From: Aristolochia californica
Lineage: Eukaryota > Streptophyta > Magnoliopsida > Piperales > Aristolochiaceae
Reading direction: 5' to 3'
Assembly (NCBI GenBank): GCA_029961685.1
Contig: JARWKL010000014.1
Coordinates: 26,943,137-27,007,136 of the forward strand
Length of the DNA: 64,000 nt
Below, piece by piece: positions 35,592 through 49,000 of the stretch. Both the position numbers and the translations under genes were made by a program. The notes under the pieces were generated by a model. It worked only from the letters and a program-made list of their open reading frames with translations, did not search any database and had not been told where the DNA came from. The stretch's first letter is position 1. Each line of letters opens with the position of its first letter.

Positions 35592-38500
35592 ATGAAAGAT
35601 CCCTTCGATCGTACGAAGGTGGTTGTGCGGCACTTGCCGCCGACTATTTCCCAGTCGGTGCTCCTTGAACAGATCGATGGACGGTTCGCCGGTCGATATA
35701 GATGGGTCTGCTTCCGCCCCGGGAAGAACAGGTAAGGGTTTTGTTACCCGATGCATGAATTGGGCGTTTCTATTTGTTGACTTAGACGGTTAATTTTTAG
35801 AGTTTTGTCACCTTGGAGTTATTCGGGGTTCTGTTTTCCTGTTGCATTTTATATTTTTTGATGCCGAGGTGTATTTTTCCTTATGCGAAACATAGCGATG
35901 TAAGTGTTGGCAATGTATTTTAGGGTTTTGTTAATCCGGAGCCTAATGCAAAAGGTTTTTGAGTCTGGGAACGGCTTAGCACATTTTTCTGTACATCTTT
36001 GCGTTTGTTTTGGGTTCAAATTGCAAAAGAACAAATGTTATGAGTTTGCACAACGCTGTGTAGTGCACCTTAACATTTGTATATCTCAACATTTTATTTG
36101 AATATTTAAGATTGTTTCTGTAAAACTTTTTGTTTGTTTTTGGGTCGGATTGCAAACGGACAAACTTACACCACTCGGGATAGTGAACCTTAGTAGTGAT
36201 ATATCTCAACGTTGTTTTTTTCTTTTTTTGAATTGCTAACTTTGTTTTTAAATACATCTGATTGGATGAAGCGCTCTGAAACTTAGTGTCATGTCCACAT
36301 GTTATGAAGAGGAACCCTACATGTTGAATAAAATACCTCTTTATCAATTTGCAAGTGGTAGCATACCTGAAAACTTCAGTGTTGCAATTTTTGCTCATAA
36401 TGTAGTTCATTTTGGACTTTTTTCCTTAATATGAATGAATAATACAAACAGACAAGAAGCAAAACAACTGTAAGCGGGTGATACAATCTGTCATGTAAAG
36501 GAGTAAAAGCAAAGAGGTCAAGAGTTGGATACTTGTATTTGTTTCCGCTCCATTTGGTTAAATTTGTTTTCGTATTTAAATTTTAGTTTACCTGTAATCA
36601 ACATGAAAGCAAATATTTTGTAATGCCATGTGCCACTTACCAATGCCTTATTTTAATATGACGCAGCCAGAAGCAACCCCGATATTCCCGAGCCTATATT
36701 GATTTCAAGAAGTCAGAAGATGTTCTGGAGTTTGCTGAGTTCTTTGATGGCCATGTATTTGTTAATGAGAAAGGTATAAGTCCGACAAAAGTATATTTTT
36801 CTCTACTTCATGATTACTGCAGAGTTTGAACTGTGTTTTTCTTGCAAAAGCTCTTAAGGAAGTGAAAATGATGCTTGACTGTCTCTGGGGGTTTTTTAGT
36901 TTGTCTGTGCATGTACCTTATGTGTTTGCTCATTTGTTTTGTCTGCAACTATTCTTCTACTACAAATCTTCGGTCAAATTTATTCTATTAATAGGAAAAT
37001 TGCAGCTGTTTTATCAAATATAAAGGTCAACGATGTGGTCTATTTGACATGTGAATATCTGTGATGTTTAAAATTAAAATACTCATAAGCACTGAAATGT
37101 GTCAAATAGTACAAGCAGCAATGTGTTGTAAGGACTTCTATGTTTGTTGTTCTTTGGTTAGAGCGGTTCTAGGATTGTTCACTTTCTGCAAGTTTCTGAT
37201 GATTCTTAGAATAAAGTTTTATTTAGGAAGAGCAGAACTATTTCTGCAGGGGAAGACAAAAGAGAGAAGAGAAAACAGGGAAAAAAAAAGTGAAGGAAAA
37301 ATGTACTTACATTACCTGACAAAACCCTTATGTTTCCCTCTGTTTTCAGTCCTAGTTCTATCTTATTAGGGCATGTTAGGTCAGTGCCGGCTCTATACTT
37401 AATTGGAGCTTGGTGTGATGTCCGATTGACGATGACGATGATACCTAAAGCCACATAAAATTTCTAACTTTTTTCTTTCAATTTTTTATGCATATTGCAC
37501 CGTGTCCTGCATGGAGATCTTTTTGTTGTTTTTAGTAGTTATAAAAAATAATAAACACTAAACACTTGAAGGGATAACACTGCTTTGAATCTGCAAAACA
37601 GAAATTAGTTTTTCAAAGAAATAAGTTTACACATTTCCATTATGGTGAAGAACCTGCTTAATCCTTCACTTCCTTTTTTATATTTTATTTTATCATGATT
37701 TAGTATTATTTATCTATAGCATTGAGGTGAATTTTTTTTCTTTGTTTTTAATAAAGCTCATCAGTTTAAAAAAGAAAAGAAAATAGTATTGAGGTGAATT
37801 ATTGTGCCATTCATAGTCCTGCAGAATTGTTTATTGTGATAAATGGTCCCTAAAAAATTGCTGTAGGTGTGAGTGTGCTAATTTATTGCATTCGGTGTAA
37901 GGGAAAATTGTTGTAAAGGTCAAATATGAGTTTATGAGTAATTATTGGAGAAACTTTAGACTAGGTATTACAATGGTATTTGACCAAAAAATGCGCAAAT
38001 TAGTCATCATACCAATTTGACCTTGTTTTATGGTGTGTTTAAAATCACTAGATGGAATTGTTTTCATCGGCTGTCAGTTCTAGGTACATCTAGAGAGGTT
38101 ATGTGCAGAAGGGAGAATTCTGTGTTGATAAGAATGAAAAGAGGGATTCAGTAAGAGAGCTCCCGAGGGAGGAAAGAGTACAACATGAGACATCTGTTTG
38201 ATAATATTATTTAGAAGAGAATTTAGGTGCTTGATTCAGATGCTATAAATACTTTAAAGCATTTTTGTTGGAAAGACAAAAATATGTCACTGTGTATTCA
38301 TGATATTATGCTGCTTGACATAAAGTTATGTCAGTGCTCAATGTAACTTGGTGATCTATCACCAATAGAAGGTGGATACCTAGTACAGAGACCCTACCAG
38401 TCATTGTGTAATTATTGGTTTGTGTAGACATTCTTGTCTTTATATTGCTGTCTATGTATTTAGTGCTGTTTGTATGCTGATTCAATTTAATCAACATTCA

Positions 38501-39974
38501 GGTTCTCAGTTTAAAACAGTTGTGGAGTATGCTCCATCACAACGTGTTCCAAAGCCTTGGTCAAAGAAGGATGGGCGTGAGGGAACCATATTTAAAGGTA
38601 TTTTCCTCTTTTTATTTGCCTGCAAGTTGAATTCTTGTTGGCTCATTACGGTGCATGCTGACTCATATATGTCAGCTGTTTCTGTTTAATGACAAACAGT
38701 TCTTTGATGAATAATTAGATCCTGAATACTTGGAGTTCCTTGAGCTTATTGCTAAACCTGCTGAAAATCTTCCTAGTGCGGAGATACAACTGGAAAGGAA
38801 AGAAGCAGAACGAGCTGGTTAGTTTTTTGTGCCTGATACATACACTAGTACATATGTTTTCAGCAAATGCAAATCATATTCTTATTTAAGAGTGAAATAT
38901 AAAGAGACACATTGGTGTATTGGGTTATGGAAACTCTCTCATTTTGTTTGTCCAGGCCAACCAAAGGAATCTCCTATTATTACACCTTTGATGGATTTTG
39001 TTCGACAGAAAAGAGCGGCTAAGACTGGGTCCCAGGTATAGCATAAGGATTAATTTTTTCTATTTGCATAAAGTTGTTTCTGTATTTGAGGCCTCAAGAT
39101 ATATAATTGCAGATACCATCTTTATCGTGAGAGAAGTTACATTTTTTGATCTAATATGACATAAGTTATGCGTCATACTGATGAGTTTTGTGAGTCATCT
39201 GTCGAATGCTGATTGTGTGCTGTTTAATGGTCTCTTCCATTGTTTGATAAAGAGTAGCATGTTTTGCTCAATAGGGTTGATGGCTTCTTTTGTCAGTGCT
39301 TTAAGTCTGTAATGAAAGGATTCATGCTGTACAGGAAGTTGTTGATCATGATTTCCAATTTTCGTTACTTATATTTAAAATAATTTCAGACATTCTTTTA
39401 GATGCTCTGAAAATTCATGCCCTGAATTTTTTTTTAAGAAGCATGCCCTGAAAATTCATATCATGCTTTTTGACAGCGATCATCAAGTAATGGTAAGCTT
39501 AGCAGAAGAGCCAGTGGATCCGGACCTGGCAGTTCTAGTTCAGCTTCTGGTAAACGAGGTTCAGAGAAACGGAGAATTTCCACCTCAATGGTATACTATG
39601 TTTTCTCAGTGCACTTTTTTTTTTTTTTTTGGTCTGGTGTTTATCAAAATACAGGTTGATCAGAGTTGTTTAATTTAACTATTCAGTTGATTGCTTCCCA
39701 GGATGTTTTCTGCATAAACTTATATGCTGTATAGATTCTTTTAATGGGTTGGTTAACTTTATTGTTTAGTGGATAAACTTCTTCCAGAAAATTGGGCAGT
39801 ACCATGTGAGTAGGAAGGGCTATTGCTGCAGGGGCAGCAGGCTGATTAGCATATAATCTTGGAGTGTGATTTTGAGGTTTGGCTGTGAACCTTATTGGTT
39901 ACTTGAATTAGGAATGTCAATGGTTCCTATTGCACCGAAGGTGGGGGACTTCCCATTGATATCTATCATATATA

Positions 39975-40009
<35 letters not shown>

Positions 40010-43000
40010 TATTTTTTTGGAATGATATCTTTAATTAGAAGGAAAGGAGTCAAGTCCAGCCATTTTTTCTAAGCCAACTTTTTCTCTTTTAGAAAAGATA
40101 TTATTTACCAGAGTGCTATTTAATTTGTAATAACTAAAAAATAGCATTATCTTCATTTTATCATTAAAATCAATGTAAATAAGAAAAAAATCTCAAAAGA
40201 ACATCAACAAGAATGCATGAAATATTACACAAATTTATAATTGGAGAATATTTTAAAAAAAAATATAATAGGAGAAATCAAAATTTTAAGTTATTCAATT
40301 CAAGTTTCATGGCTAAATTAAAAACTGAGTGCCCTTGAACTGCAGTTCTTTCATCCCAAAATATATTTGTAACCTTATAATGCGAGTCATCAATAAGATA
40401 ATTAGGCATTGAACTGGTCTCCTGGTTCATTAGTTTCAGAATCTTCTCTGAGGGGTGTTGGTGTCAGTCCTGTTAGGATTTTGCTCAGAAGTTTAAATAG
40501 TTTTACATATTGAGACTATTTAAACATTCATTTAATTCTCTCTTTGTCCATTGTACTCTGCTCGAGGCCAGTAGGTTTAAAATCTTTCTCCAAATTGGAT
40601 ATATTGGTAGTTGTCCAGTTAAGGTTGTTCAGAAGCTTTGATTGAATAGATCAATTCCTTCGTGGAAAATGGAGGTCCCCGGAAAAGATTTTCTGTTTTT
40701 TCTCTCCTCTCTCTGTTTCTATATTGGTCTTTTTTTTGAAGAGTGAAAAGGGTGTTTCATTAAAGAGGCAAGAGGATATGAAAGAAACACTAGCCCCACG
40801 AGCAAGGGTGGTGATCAAGAGAAGAAATACAGCCAAAGAAACAAATAATTCCAAGAAAACTAGATTGAAACTAAGAAAGCAAAGCAGGAAAACGTCAATG
40901 AGTCTGATCTCTAAATATTCCAAGTTTACGCCCTCTCTAGCAAGTTGGTCTGTGTGAGAGTCCACAGACTGGTGTGTGCTGCCATGTGACATTGAGGTGC
41001 TGGTTTTGTCTACTTCTTCAATGAGGCGAAGGAGCCTTCAAGGGTGTTTGGCCCTGTTTTAACCTGCAGTTGAGCCACTCTTGATGATTAAGGGGGTGGC
41101 AAATCCATCTGCAGCAATTTGGACCCCAGTAGAAGGGCATGAGCTTCAGCAGCCAGAGACCCACCAATCCCAAAAAGGCCTGCATAGCAGAGAAGAACAC
41201 TTTCATGATGGTCACAAATAATGCCACCATAATCTGCAGGTCCGGGACTGCTGAAGGCACTTGCATCAAAATTTAGCTTTGATAAAACCATTCTATGAGG
41301 GTCCATTCTATCATGTTGGTCGAGTGAGGCTCTCTAAGGGAGGCAGTGATGCGGGATGAGGCACAATTTAATTGTTATATGTGAATATCGGTTAATTTCT
41401 GGAATTAGAAAGAGAAAGGAAGTAAATAGAGAGAAAGAAAGAAGAATTGGGAATGAGAAATAGGAGAATTGAGAAGAATAATGTAGAAGAAGAAGAATAG
41501 AGAAGAAAGAAGAAGAAGGGGAAGAAGAAGAGGAAAGGGGAGGGAGAGGAGAAACCTGAAACAGGGAGATTTTAATAATTCATCATCAATGCTCCTTTCA
41601 ACATCCTGTTACAGCCTATAAATAACTAAAATTGACATTTAAAATTCAAAATAGATAAGATCACTATCTGATCAAATCCAATAAAACCAGGAAAGATAAA
41701 CTAAAACTAAAAATAAAATTTAAAATTTAAAATTCAAAATAATTAAGATCACTAACTAATCAAATCCAGTAAAATAAAATAAAGTTTAAATAATAAAATA
41801 AAAATAATCATAAAAACGATTTCTATCATAATTGATGGGTCCACTGGGCTCGATAGGCATACTGGTGTCCCCACCAGGCAATAATGGATCTTCATAAAAG
41901 AAACAATAAACAAAGAGAATTCCTTTGTTTGTAGCTAAGATAGGACTACATGCTATCTTTTTTTTTTTTTTTTCTTTTTGGTTGTTAAAGAGGCAATTTT
42001 TTTTGCCAAAATTGTAAAAAAATTAAAAATTACAAACCAAATGATTGAAGGTGGATTTTGATATCACAAGGGATCCCGATATAATAAGGGATTGAACGGG
42101 ACCCCTTACTTAGCTAGCATGTCAGCCAAATGATTGGTTGATTTTGGAACATGATTCCAGGAAGAAACAACAAAGATGAAATGTCAAGAATTTCATTTAA
42201 CTCATGCAAATGATGCCAAGGAGGATGTGGAGCTTTAGAGCACCACCCGATCTCTACACTGGAGTCATCTTCAATCTAGAGCCATCCACCAAAGGATTCT
42301 TTAAAGATTCAAAGACCATTTTTGAGAATTTGGAGCCCAGCCATCGTAGTAATAAAAATACCGAGAGGGATAGAATAGAAGGCAAGAGTGACTCCCACAT
42401 GCAACTTGAAAACACGATCACATCCTATTGGCCCTGAGCTACCTGAAGCACAACCATCTATATTAAGTTTTATGGGCACCTTGGTGAGGGGGGTCCAGTC
42501 AGTAACCCCAACCTTCCTAGGAAATGACATTTGCACCACAAGCTTCCAATTGTCCTATAGAATAGCGACTCGATGATTCTCAAATTCAGGCCAGGCCAAG
42601 CAACAAAAGAGCTTGAGATTGTGTGTATGACTTCATTGCGTAACAGCTTTTATCATATTTAAATCTGCTCTCTGTTCCTTTCCAACCATAGCCCCTGGTG
42701 AATGTGTGCTGTGCATGCGGGGACCAAAGTCTTACCCAGTGCAGGAGCCTAATACCATTACCTAGCTGACAGAGTTCAGCAAGGAAACTTGGAAAGCAAA
42801 GATGGAGCCCGACTTTGTTGAAGAAGTGAGACCAACTTGCCAGGAAATGGGGGTGTGCATAAGAAAATGGTTGATGCTTTTCTATACAGATCCATGGAAG
42901 CTACATTGTATATTTGGTGTGCAGGTGTGCCTCTTCTTCTTAGATTATCTGCTGTGAGGATTCTGTTTAGGGTTGCACTCTAGGAAGAACCAGATTTTAA

Positions 43001-46000
43001 GGGGCCCTGATAGCTTCCATGTTATAGCTGCATCATGATTCAGTGAAGTGTCCTATCCTATAAGGTGGCTATAGGCAGAAGAGGGTGAAAACTTGCCATT
43101 ATCAGCTATGATCCACACAAGTCTGCCTCTTGCATGATTCTGGAGTCTCATCCTCTCCAGAGAAGCAATCAGGCCACTAACCTCTGTTTTTTTTTTTTTT
43201 TTTTGTTGAAAAAGAAACAGGCCACTAACTTCTGAAAATTCATCTTTATACAAGCCCCTTCTAAATCGTAAATCCCATTCGGAGTTATTTCCATTCTGCT
43301 TCTATGAGTCAGCCACTGAAAGGAATTGGTTGGAAGCTGAATTGTACAACAAAGGCTTTTGAGTTTTTAAGGGAAGAGACACCTATTCACCAGTCCTCCC
43401 GGAATATGACTGAGCTGTGATTCTCAATATAAAACTTGACTGCCTTCTTATTGAAGAAGAATAGGAAATTCCACCAAGGAGATAAGTTTTCTGTGAGTAC
43501 CTCCCTTAAGCCACCTATTGTCTTCCCAGCTCATCATTTTCACCACTGTCCACATGATTCCAGGAGAGGAATTAAATTGTCAGAATTATTTCAGAATTAA
43601 AATATACTTCATTTCTTTAACACTTCGAACTCCTAACGCTCCCATAGATTTAGGTTTGCTGACATCCTTCCAGTTTACCAAGTGGTGCTTGAAACCACCC
43701 TCCGCTACTTGCCACAAGATTTTTTTTTTAAGACTTTTAATAGTTTTATATATGTGAGCCAGGCACGGGATGCAAGACATTTCGTAGTTCGGCAATCCAG
43801 CAATGCTGGAGTTCAACAAAGTAAGCCTGCCAGCCTTTGAATGAAGATTTCTTTTCATGTGGAAAGGCACTTCTCAAGCTTCTCAATAACTGCTACCCAT
43901 AGACTCTTGTCAAGTTTTTTATCAAATAATCAAAGCCCTAGGTAGGTCACCGATGTGGAGGACTGAGTGCACTCCATACAATTGGCAAACTCACTGATCT
44001 GAATATTTTCCAGGTTACAACCAAACAGTGTAGTCTTTTTTCAATCGAGATGTAAACTTTAAGAGACCAAGAAGGACTTTAACCTTTTGAACAAGGACCC
44101 TCATAGAAGCAAATAGTATAATCTGCAGATTGTAGAAGGGGGATTTCCATTTCTAGGGAAAAGCTGACCTATCTCCTTTGCAGCATAGATCATAGAAGAG
44201 AGACATTCTGCATCGATATTGAACAACAATAGGGAGGGGGATCTTGCTGCCTGATTCCTCTTGTTCTTTTAAAGAATCCTCAAGAAGTTCCATTTAAGAG
44301 AAGTGAACAAGTGGCTTATGAGATGCAACTGCAGATCCAAAATTTCCATCTCTCTACAAATCCCATCAAAATCAGGATGTTATGCCTTCTCAAAATCCAA
44401 AATGAGAACCAAACCAGAACTTTTAAATTTTTTTGAAGTGATCAGTAACTTCATGAATAGTCATTTCTGAGTCTAGGATGTTTTGTCCCTTGATAAACGT
44501 GCTTCGCCCTCCATGAATGATAAGGAGCAGAATCACTTTTAGCCTATGAGCATGGAGACAGGTGATCTTGTACCGGCTGCATATGAGGCTAATGTGACAG
44601 AAGTCTTTGTGGTGCTCAGCATGTTTCTTTTAAAGAACTAATGAAATGAAAGGACACCCCCATTGCTTTACACTCTATACCCTGCTAATTGAAGCCTTTG
44701 ACCATAGTTAGGATGTCTGATTTTAGAGTTGGCCTGCAGTGCTTGTCACACCTGTTGTTAACACCATCCTGACCAGGAGAATGATCATTGGATTAGCCCA
44801 TTACATCCTGCTCAACCTCATCTGAGAAAGACACTATAAGAAGATTAGCAAGATTTGGAGAAATTCTGTTAAATTGAAGGTTCTGATTATCTTGTATGAT
44901 AGTGAATTCCTCATATAGTTCTGCAATATATCTCAAGATCTCATTAGTAATGTGAGATCTATCCGATGCTATCTCATTCTTAATTGATCACGAGGTAATT
45001 CAGTTAGATCTTCATGTGGCGTAGTCAAGGGCATGAAAAAATTGTGTTACCATCTCCCTCAGTCAGCCATTTGAAGCCTGCTCTCTGTTTCCCTTGAGCA
45101 TGCTTGCAATAGGTAATTTCTTGAAATTGATTTGATAGATCAATATGTGCTCACCATGATTTTTGTGTTCCTAAGCCTCATCAAGGGCTTCAAGTTGGGG
45201 AGAGAAGGGTTTCATTTTTGGGTAGTTGCGGCAGTATGGAGACCCTTCGACCAGAGCCTGAGCTTTGCTTCGAGGGATTTAAGCTTGAGCATTAATCTCC
45301 AACCCAGAGCGCCAGAAACATTTAGCTCAGCCCACCAGCTTTCAACAACTTTATCAAAGTCCTCTAAGAGCCACATATTTTCAAACCCAAAAGTCTTTAC
45401 ACACACAATCTTGTGAACTACCTGGCTGCCTGCTCAGATTTACCTTGTAAAAACACGGCTGTTTCTTTCTGTCTAAATACACCATGGAGTAATGGCAAAA
45501 GCATTGTGCTCTAAAGGAGCTTTCCGGAATGAGGAAGAGGCCATAAGGTACATTGGGTAATGAGGTGGCTTATGTACCCCGTAAGAAAATGGTCATATTG
45601 AATAACTGGACAATGAAGTGCGCAGCATTAGATGAAAATCCACAACTGAGAGTAAGATGATCCACTGATTCCTCGAAATCATCACTCTCTATCTACAAAT
45701 GTTATTAACCACCACATTCGCCTCTAGATAGATTGCCATAGGTGAGGATGCGATTTCTAGCAGCACAACAGCAAATAGAGAGAACTTTTGGAGGGCCCAT
45801 TTACTTCCAAACAGTGGCTGAAGCAGCATTAGCCAGAAGGGCCATGGGTCTAATAATGGACATTGTCATCAGATGAATGAGCTTTTAACAATGGAATAAT
45901 ATTTAAACTCTTCTTTTTATACATTGTGAACGCAAGTTAAAACTGAATTTTGAGGGTTGCTATCCTTGAACCATGGTGAATCTATTTAGTATGATGGGAT

Positions 46001-49000
46001 TAGCATACTTAAAAGCAGTTGTTGAGGAATCTTAAGAATTTTGTTGCAACTGTATTCTTTCTCTTGTTTAGCTTCATCTTATATTTTTCTCTGTTTTTTC
46101 GTGGACTATGTGATATTTTCTCGCTTCTACTTGTACGAATTTTAGTTATAATTTTGTATTCTCTTTAAGTATAGTTATAATTTGTTTTAATTATTTTGTT
46201 TTCGTTATTATTACTCTTTAAGTAATATTAAATATCTGCTACTTGATTACAGATTGTTTGACCTGGTAATATCATTGGCCTGCTATGCACTTACCTAAAA
46301 AGTCTTACCTCTGCAGTATGTTTTGAGGGATACTACAAAGAATTCAAATAGCAAAGAGAAGTCCCCTTATCTTTTAGTGCCAAAGCGAGAAGAACAACTC
46401 TCAGAGAAGGCTATATCTGCAGGTGGATCAGAAACGACTGAAGCTGAAACTGGTATTGTGTTAAAGAACTCCCTATTATTACGCAATATTTATATCAGAA
46501 GCTTATATACCTGTTCTGATATGTTATAATTAAATTTACAAGTGCTAATATTTTCTTATATGAGGGTGGACTTATCAGCCTACTTCAGGTACACGTCGGG
46601 GCTTAACATTCTTAGACAATTTTATAATGGCATGGGATTGGGCCTTTGGCTCAATGGCCATGGGGTTTTTATTGTGAGGTCTTGCTTGAAGTCTCACCAG
46701 CATTTGGGGTTTAATGCACATGCATATGTAATCAGCTTTCAAAAGAATATTATAAATGACATTTCAAAAAAAAAAAAAGAATATTATAAATGTAATAATA
46801 TGTTAATATATCATATTTTCTTGAAATGAGTGCCTAAAGATGAAAATGTTAATAAAAGAGAAGATTTTTGTGCTGTTGTGTCAATGTAAATTTGAAGATT
46901 ACAGAGGGAAAATTGTCTGGAGATGGTTTTTTCATTTTCAAAGTTGTCATCTATTTCAAAATTTTAATTTTTGAGGCATCATATTGTTTCTTAAATCATG
47001 AACAATACCAAAATATTGGCAGGTATATTCCCCTTAATGTTGGAGTGACATTCTTTGTGTTTCGTAGGATCATAATTTTTCTGACTTTAACACTCATTTA
47101 ATGATCATGAAAATTTTGTGTGTGTATATATATATATATTTATAAAATTGAAAGGCTTCTATCTATATTGAAATACTGAACATTGGTTCTTTTGTGTGTT
47201 TTTGGGTTTTTAGTCTGATTTTTTTTTCTTAAGATTGATTTTGTCATACTTATTTGTGACAGAAAGTAAATTACTTCATTGGGTGGGGAGAGTTTGGAAT
47301 TTGTTGCTTATTGCGTATTAACTTTTGTACTTTGTAGAGGAAAATGGTTTTTCAGAGGGAAAAATATTACTGCTCAATACTTACTTACTAATTGATCTGC
47401 AGCTCTTCCTTTGGATGGATCTACAAGTGGAGTGCCTGGAACAGTTGAGATTGGAAAGAAAAAAGTCTTGCTTCTCAAAGGAAAAGAAAGAGAAATTGCT
47501 CAGGTAGGCATTGGATCTTGAGTTCTATAATGTGATTTCCATCTGTTTCATTGATTCGTGTTCAACTGATAGTTGAATCTTGTTGCTTCTCTTGTCAATG
47601 CCAAGGGTTTTCTTCATTGTTGTTGGTTCAGATTGCTTAATCACTCTATATCAACATTTGGCCATGTGCATTCTATCCAAATTAACTATCAAGTCTTCCT
47701 CCTGGAGAGCATCCAAAGTAGTGGTAAGCTGGGCGAAGTACACAGGGAACCCACCCTGCTTTGCCTCGCTTTGAGCAAGGAAGAGCAATAAATTCATTTT
47801 CAGGCAGTGGCTGTGAAGGAAAAGATAACAAACCCTTTCTTTGTAGTTCCCGTGATGCACTTGGAACCTATCAGCAGAAACAAATTAAATTAGCCCTTTG
47901 TGGATTTGTAGTCACAAAAAAGCAACATGTCATTGTGAACCCCTTAGCCTTTTTTTTTTTTTGGTCTAGATTTAGCATAGTCTAGATAATTTTTCAAAAT
48001 AGCAAGGGTTAAAGTGTGTAGGATCGATCATTTTGGTCTTATGATCTTCTAGCCCTTTATTTTCCTTAAAAAATGTTTATTTTTTCGTTTAAGTTAATAT
48101 TTTAAAAGGTGAGGAATGGTTAAATTGTGTAAGATTGATCATTTTGGTTAGGAAGAAAATGTAAGGTTGGAACACAAGGTTGGTCTTATGATATTTTAGC
48201 CTTTCTTTTTCCTTAAAAGAATGTTTATTTTTTAGTTTAAGTTAATATTTGGAAAGATGAGGAAGGGTTAAAGTGTGTAAGATCGATCATTTTGGATAGG
48301 AAGAAAATGTATGGTTGGAACACGGCGTTGGTCTTATGATCTTTTAGCGTTTCTTTTTCCTTCAACTGTTTTTTTATTTTTTTTATTTTAAGTTTAAGTT
48401 AATATTTGAAAGGGCGAGGTTTATTTAGGTAAGTTGCAGAAGGATAGGTGCCCTAAACAACAACAACAATTATCTTCTCCTTCTAGTTGATACTTTAGCC
48501 CTTTTCTGAGTTTTTATTTGTCTTCCTGTATTTTCTTCCATCTACGTTATCCTTCCTCCGTTTTTCTGAAGAAAAGGAGACCTGGGAGTCCCTGGCTGGG
48601 GATGAGGCTACCGTTTATTCTTGGAGTCTGGTTGGGGTGGTATTGCAAGGATGAAACTGCCCTTCGGCATCTGCAAAACCTCAGCATGGTTCTGTTTAAG
48701 TTCTTATGTCTGGCCTGAAATTGATCAATACTCAAAATTAATCTTGATGGCTTGGTTTAGTTCTGCCTTTGGGTAAATATGATAGAAATTCTAGAAGAGT
48801 TTAGATGGAATCCATGGACTTGTTTCTCTTCTAACCAAATCTACAATTTTCTTGCACTAATGAAATAATGGTTCATTATTATGCCAAATCAATAAATATA
48901 TTTTCTGTTCCACCTTCCAATCATTTTACTCATAGCTGAGCTGAGGCCTTGCTGCTAATGTATGCATCTCAATAGGGAAAAAAGTGTACGATATTTTAGA

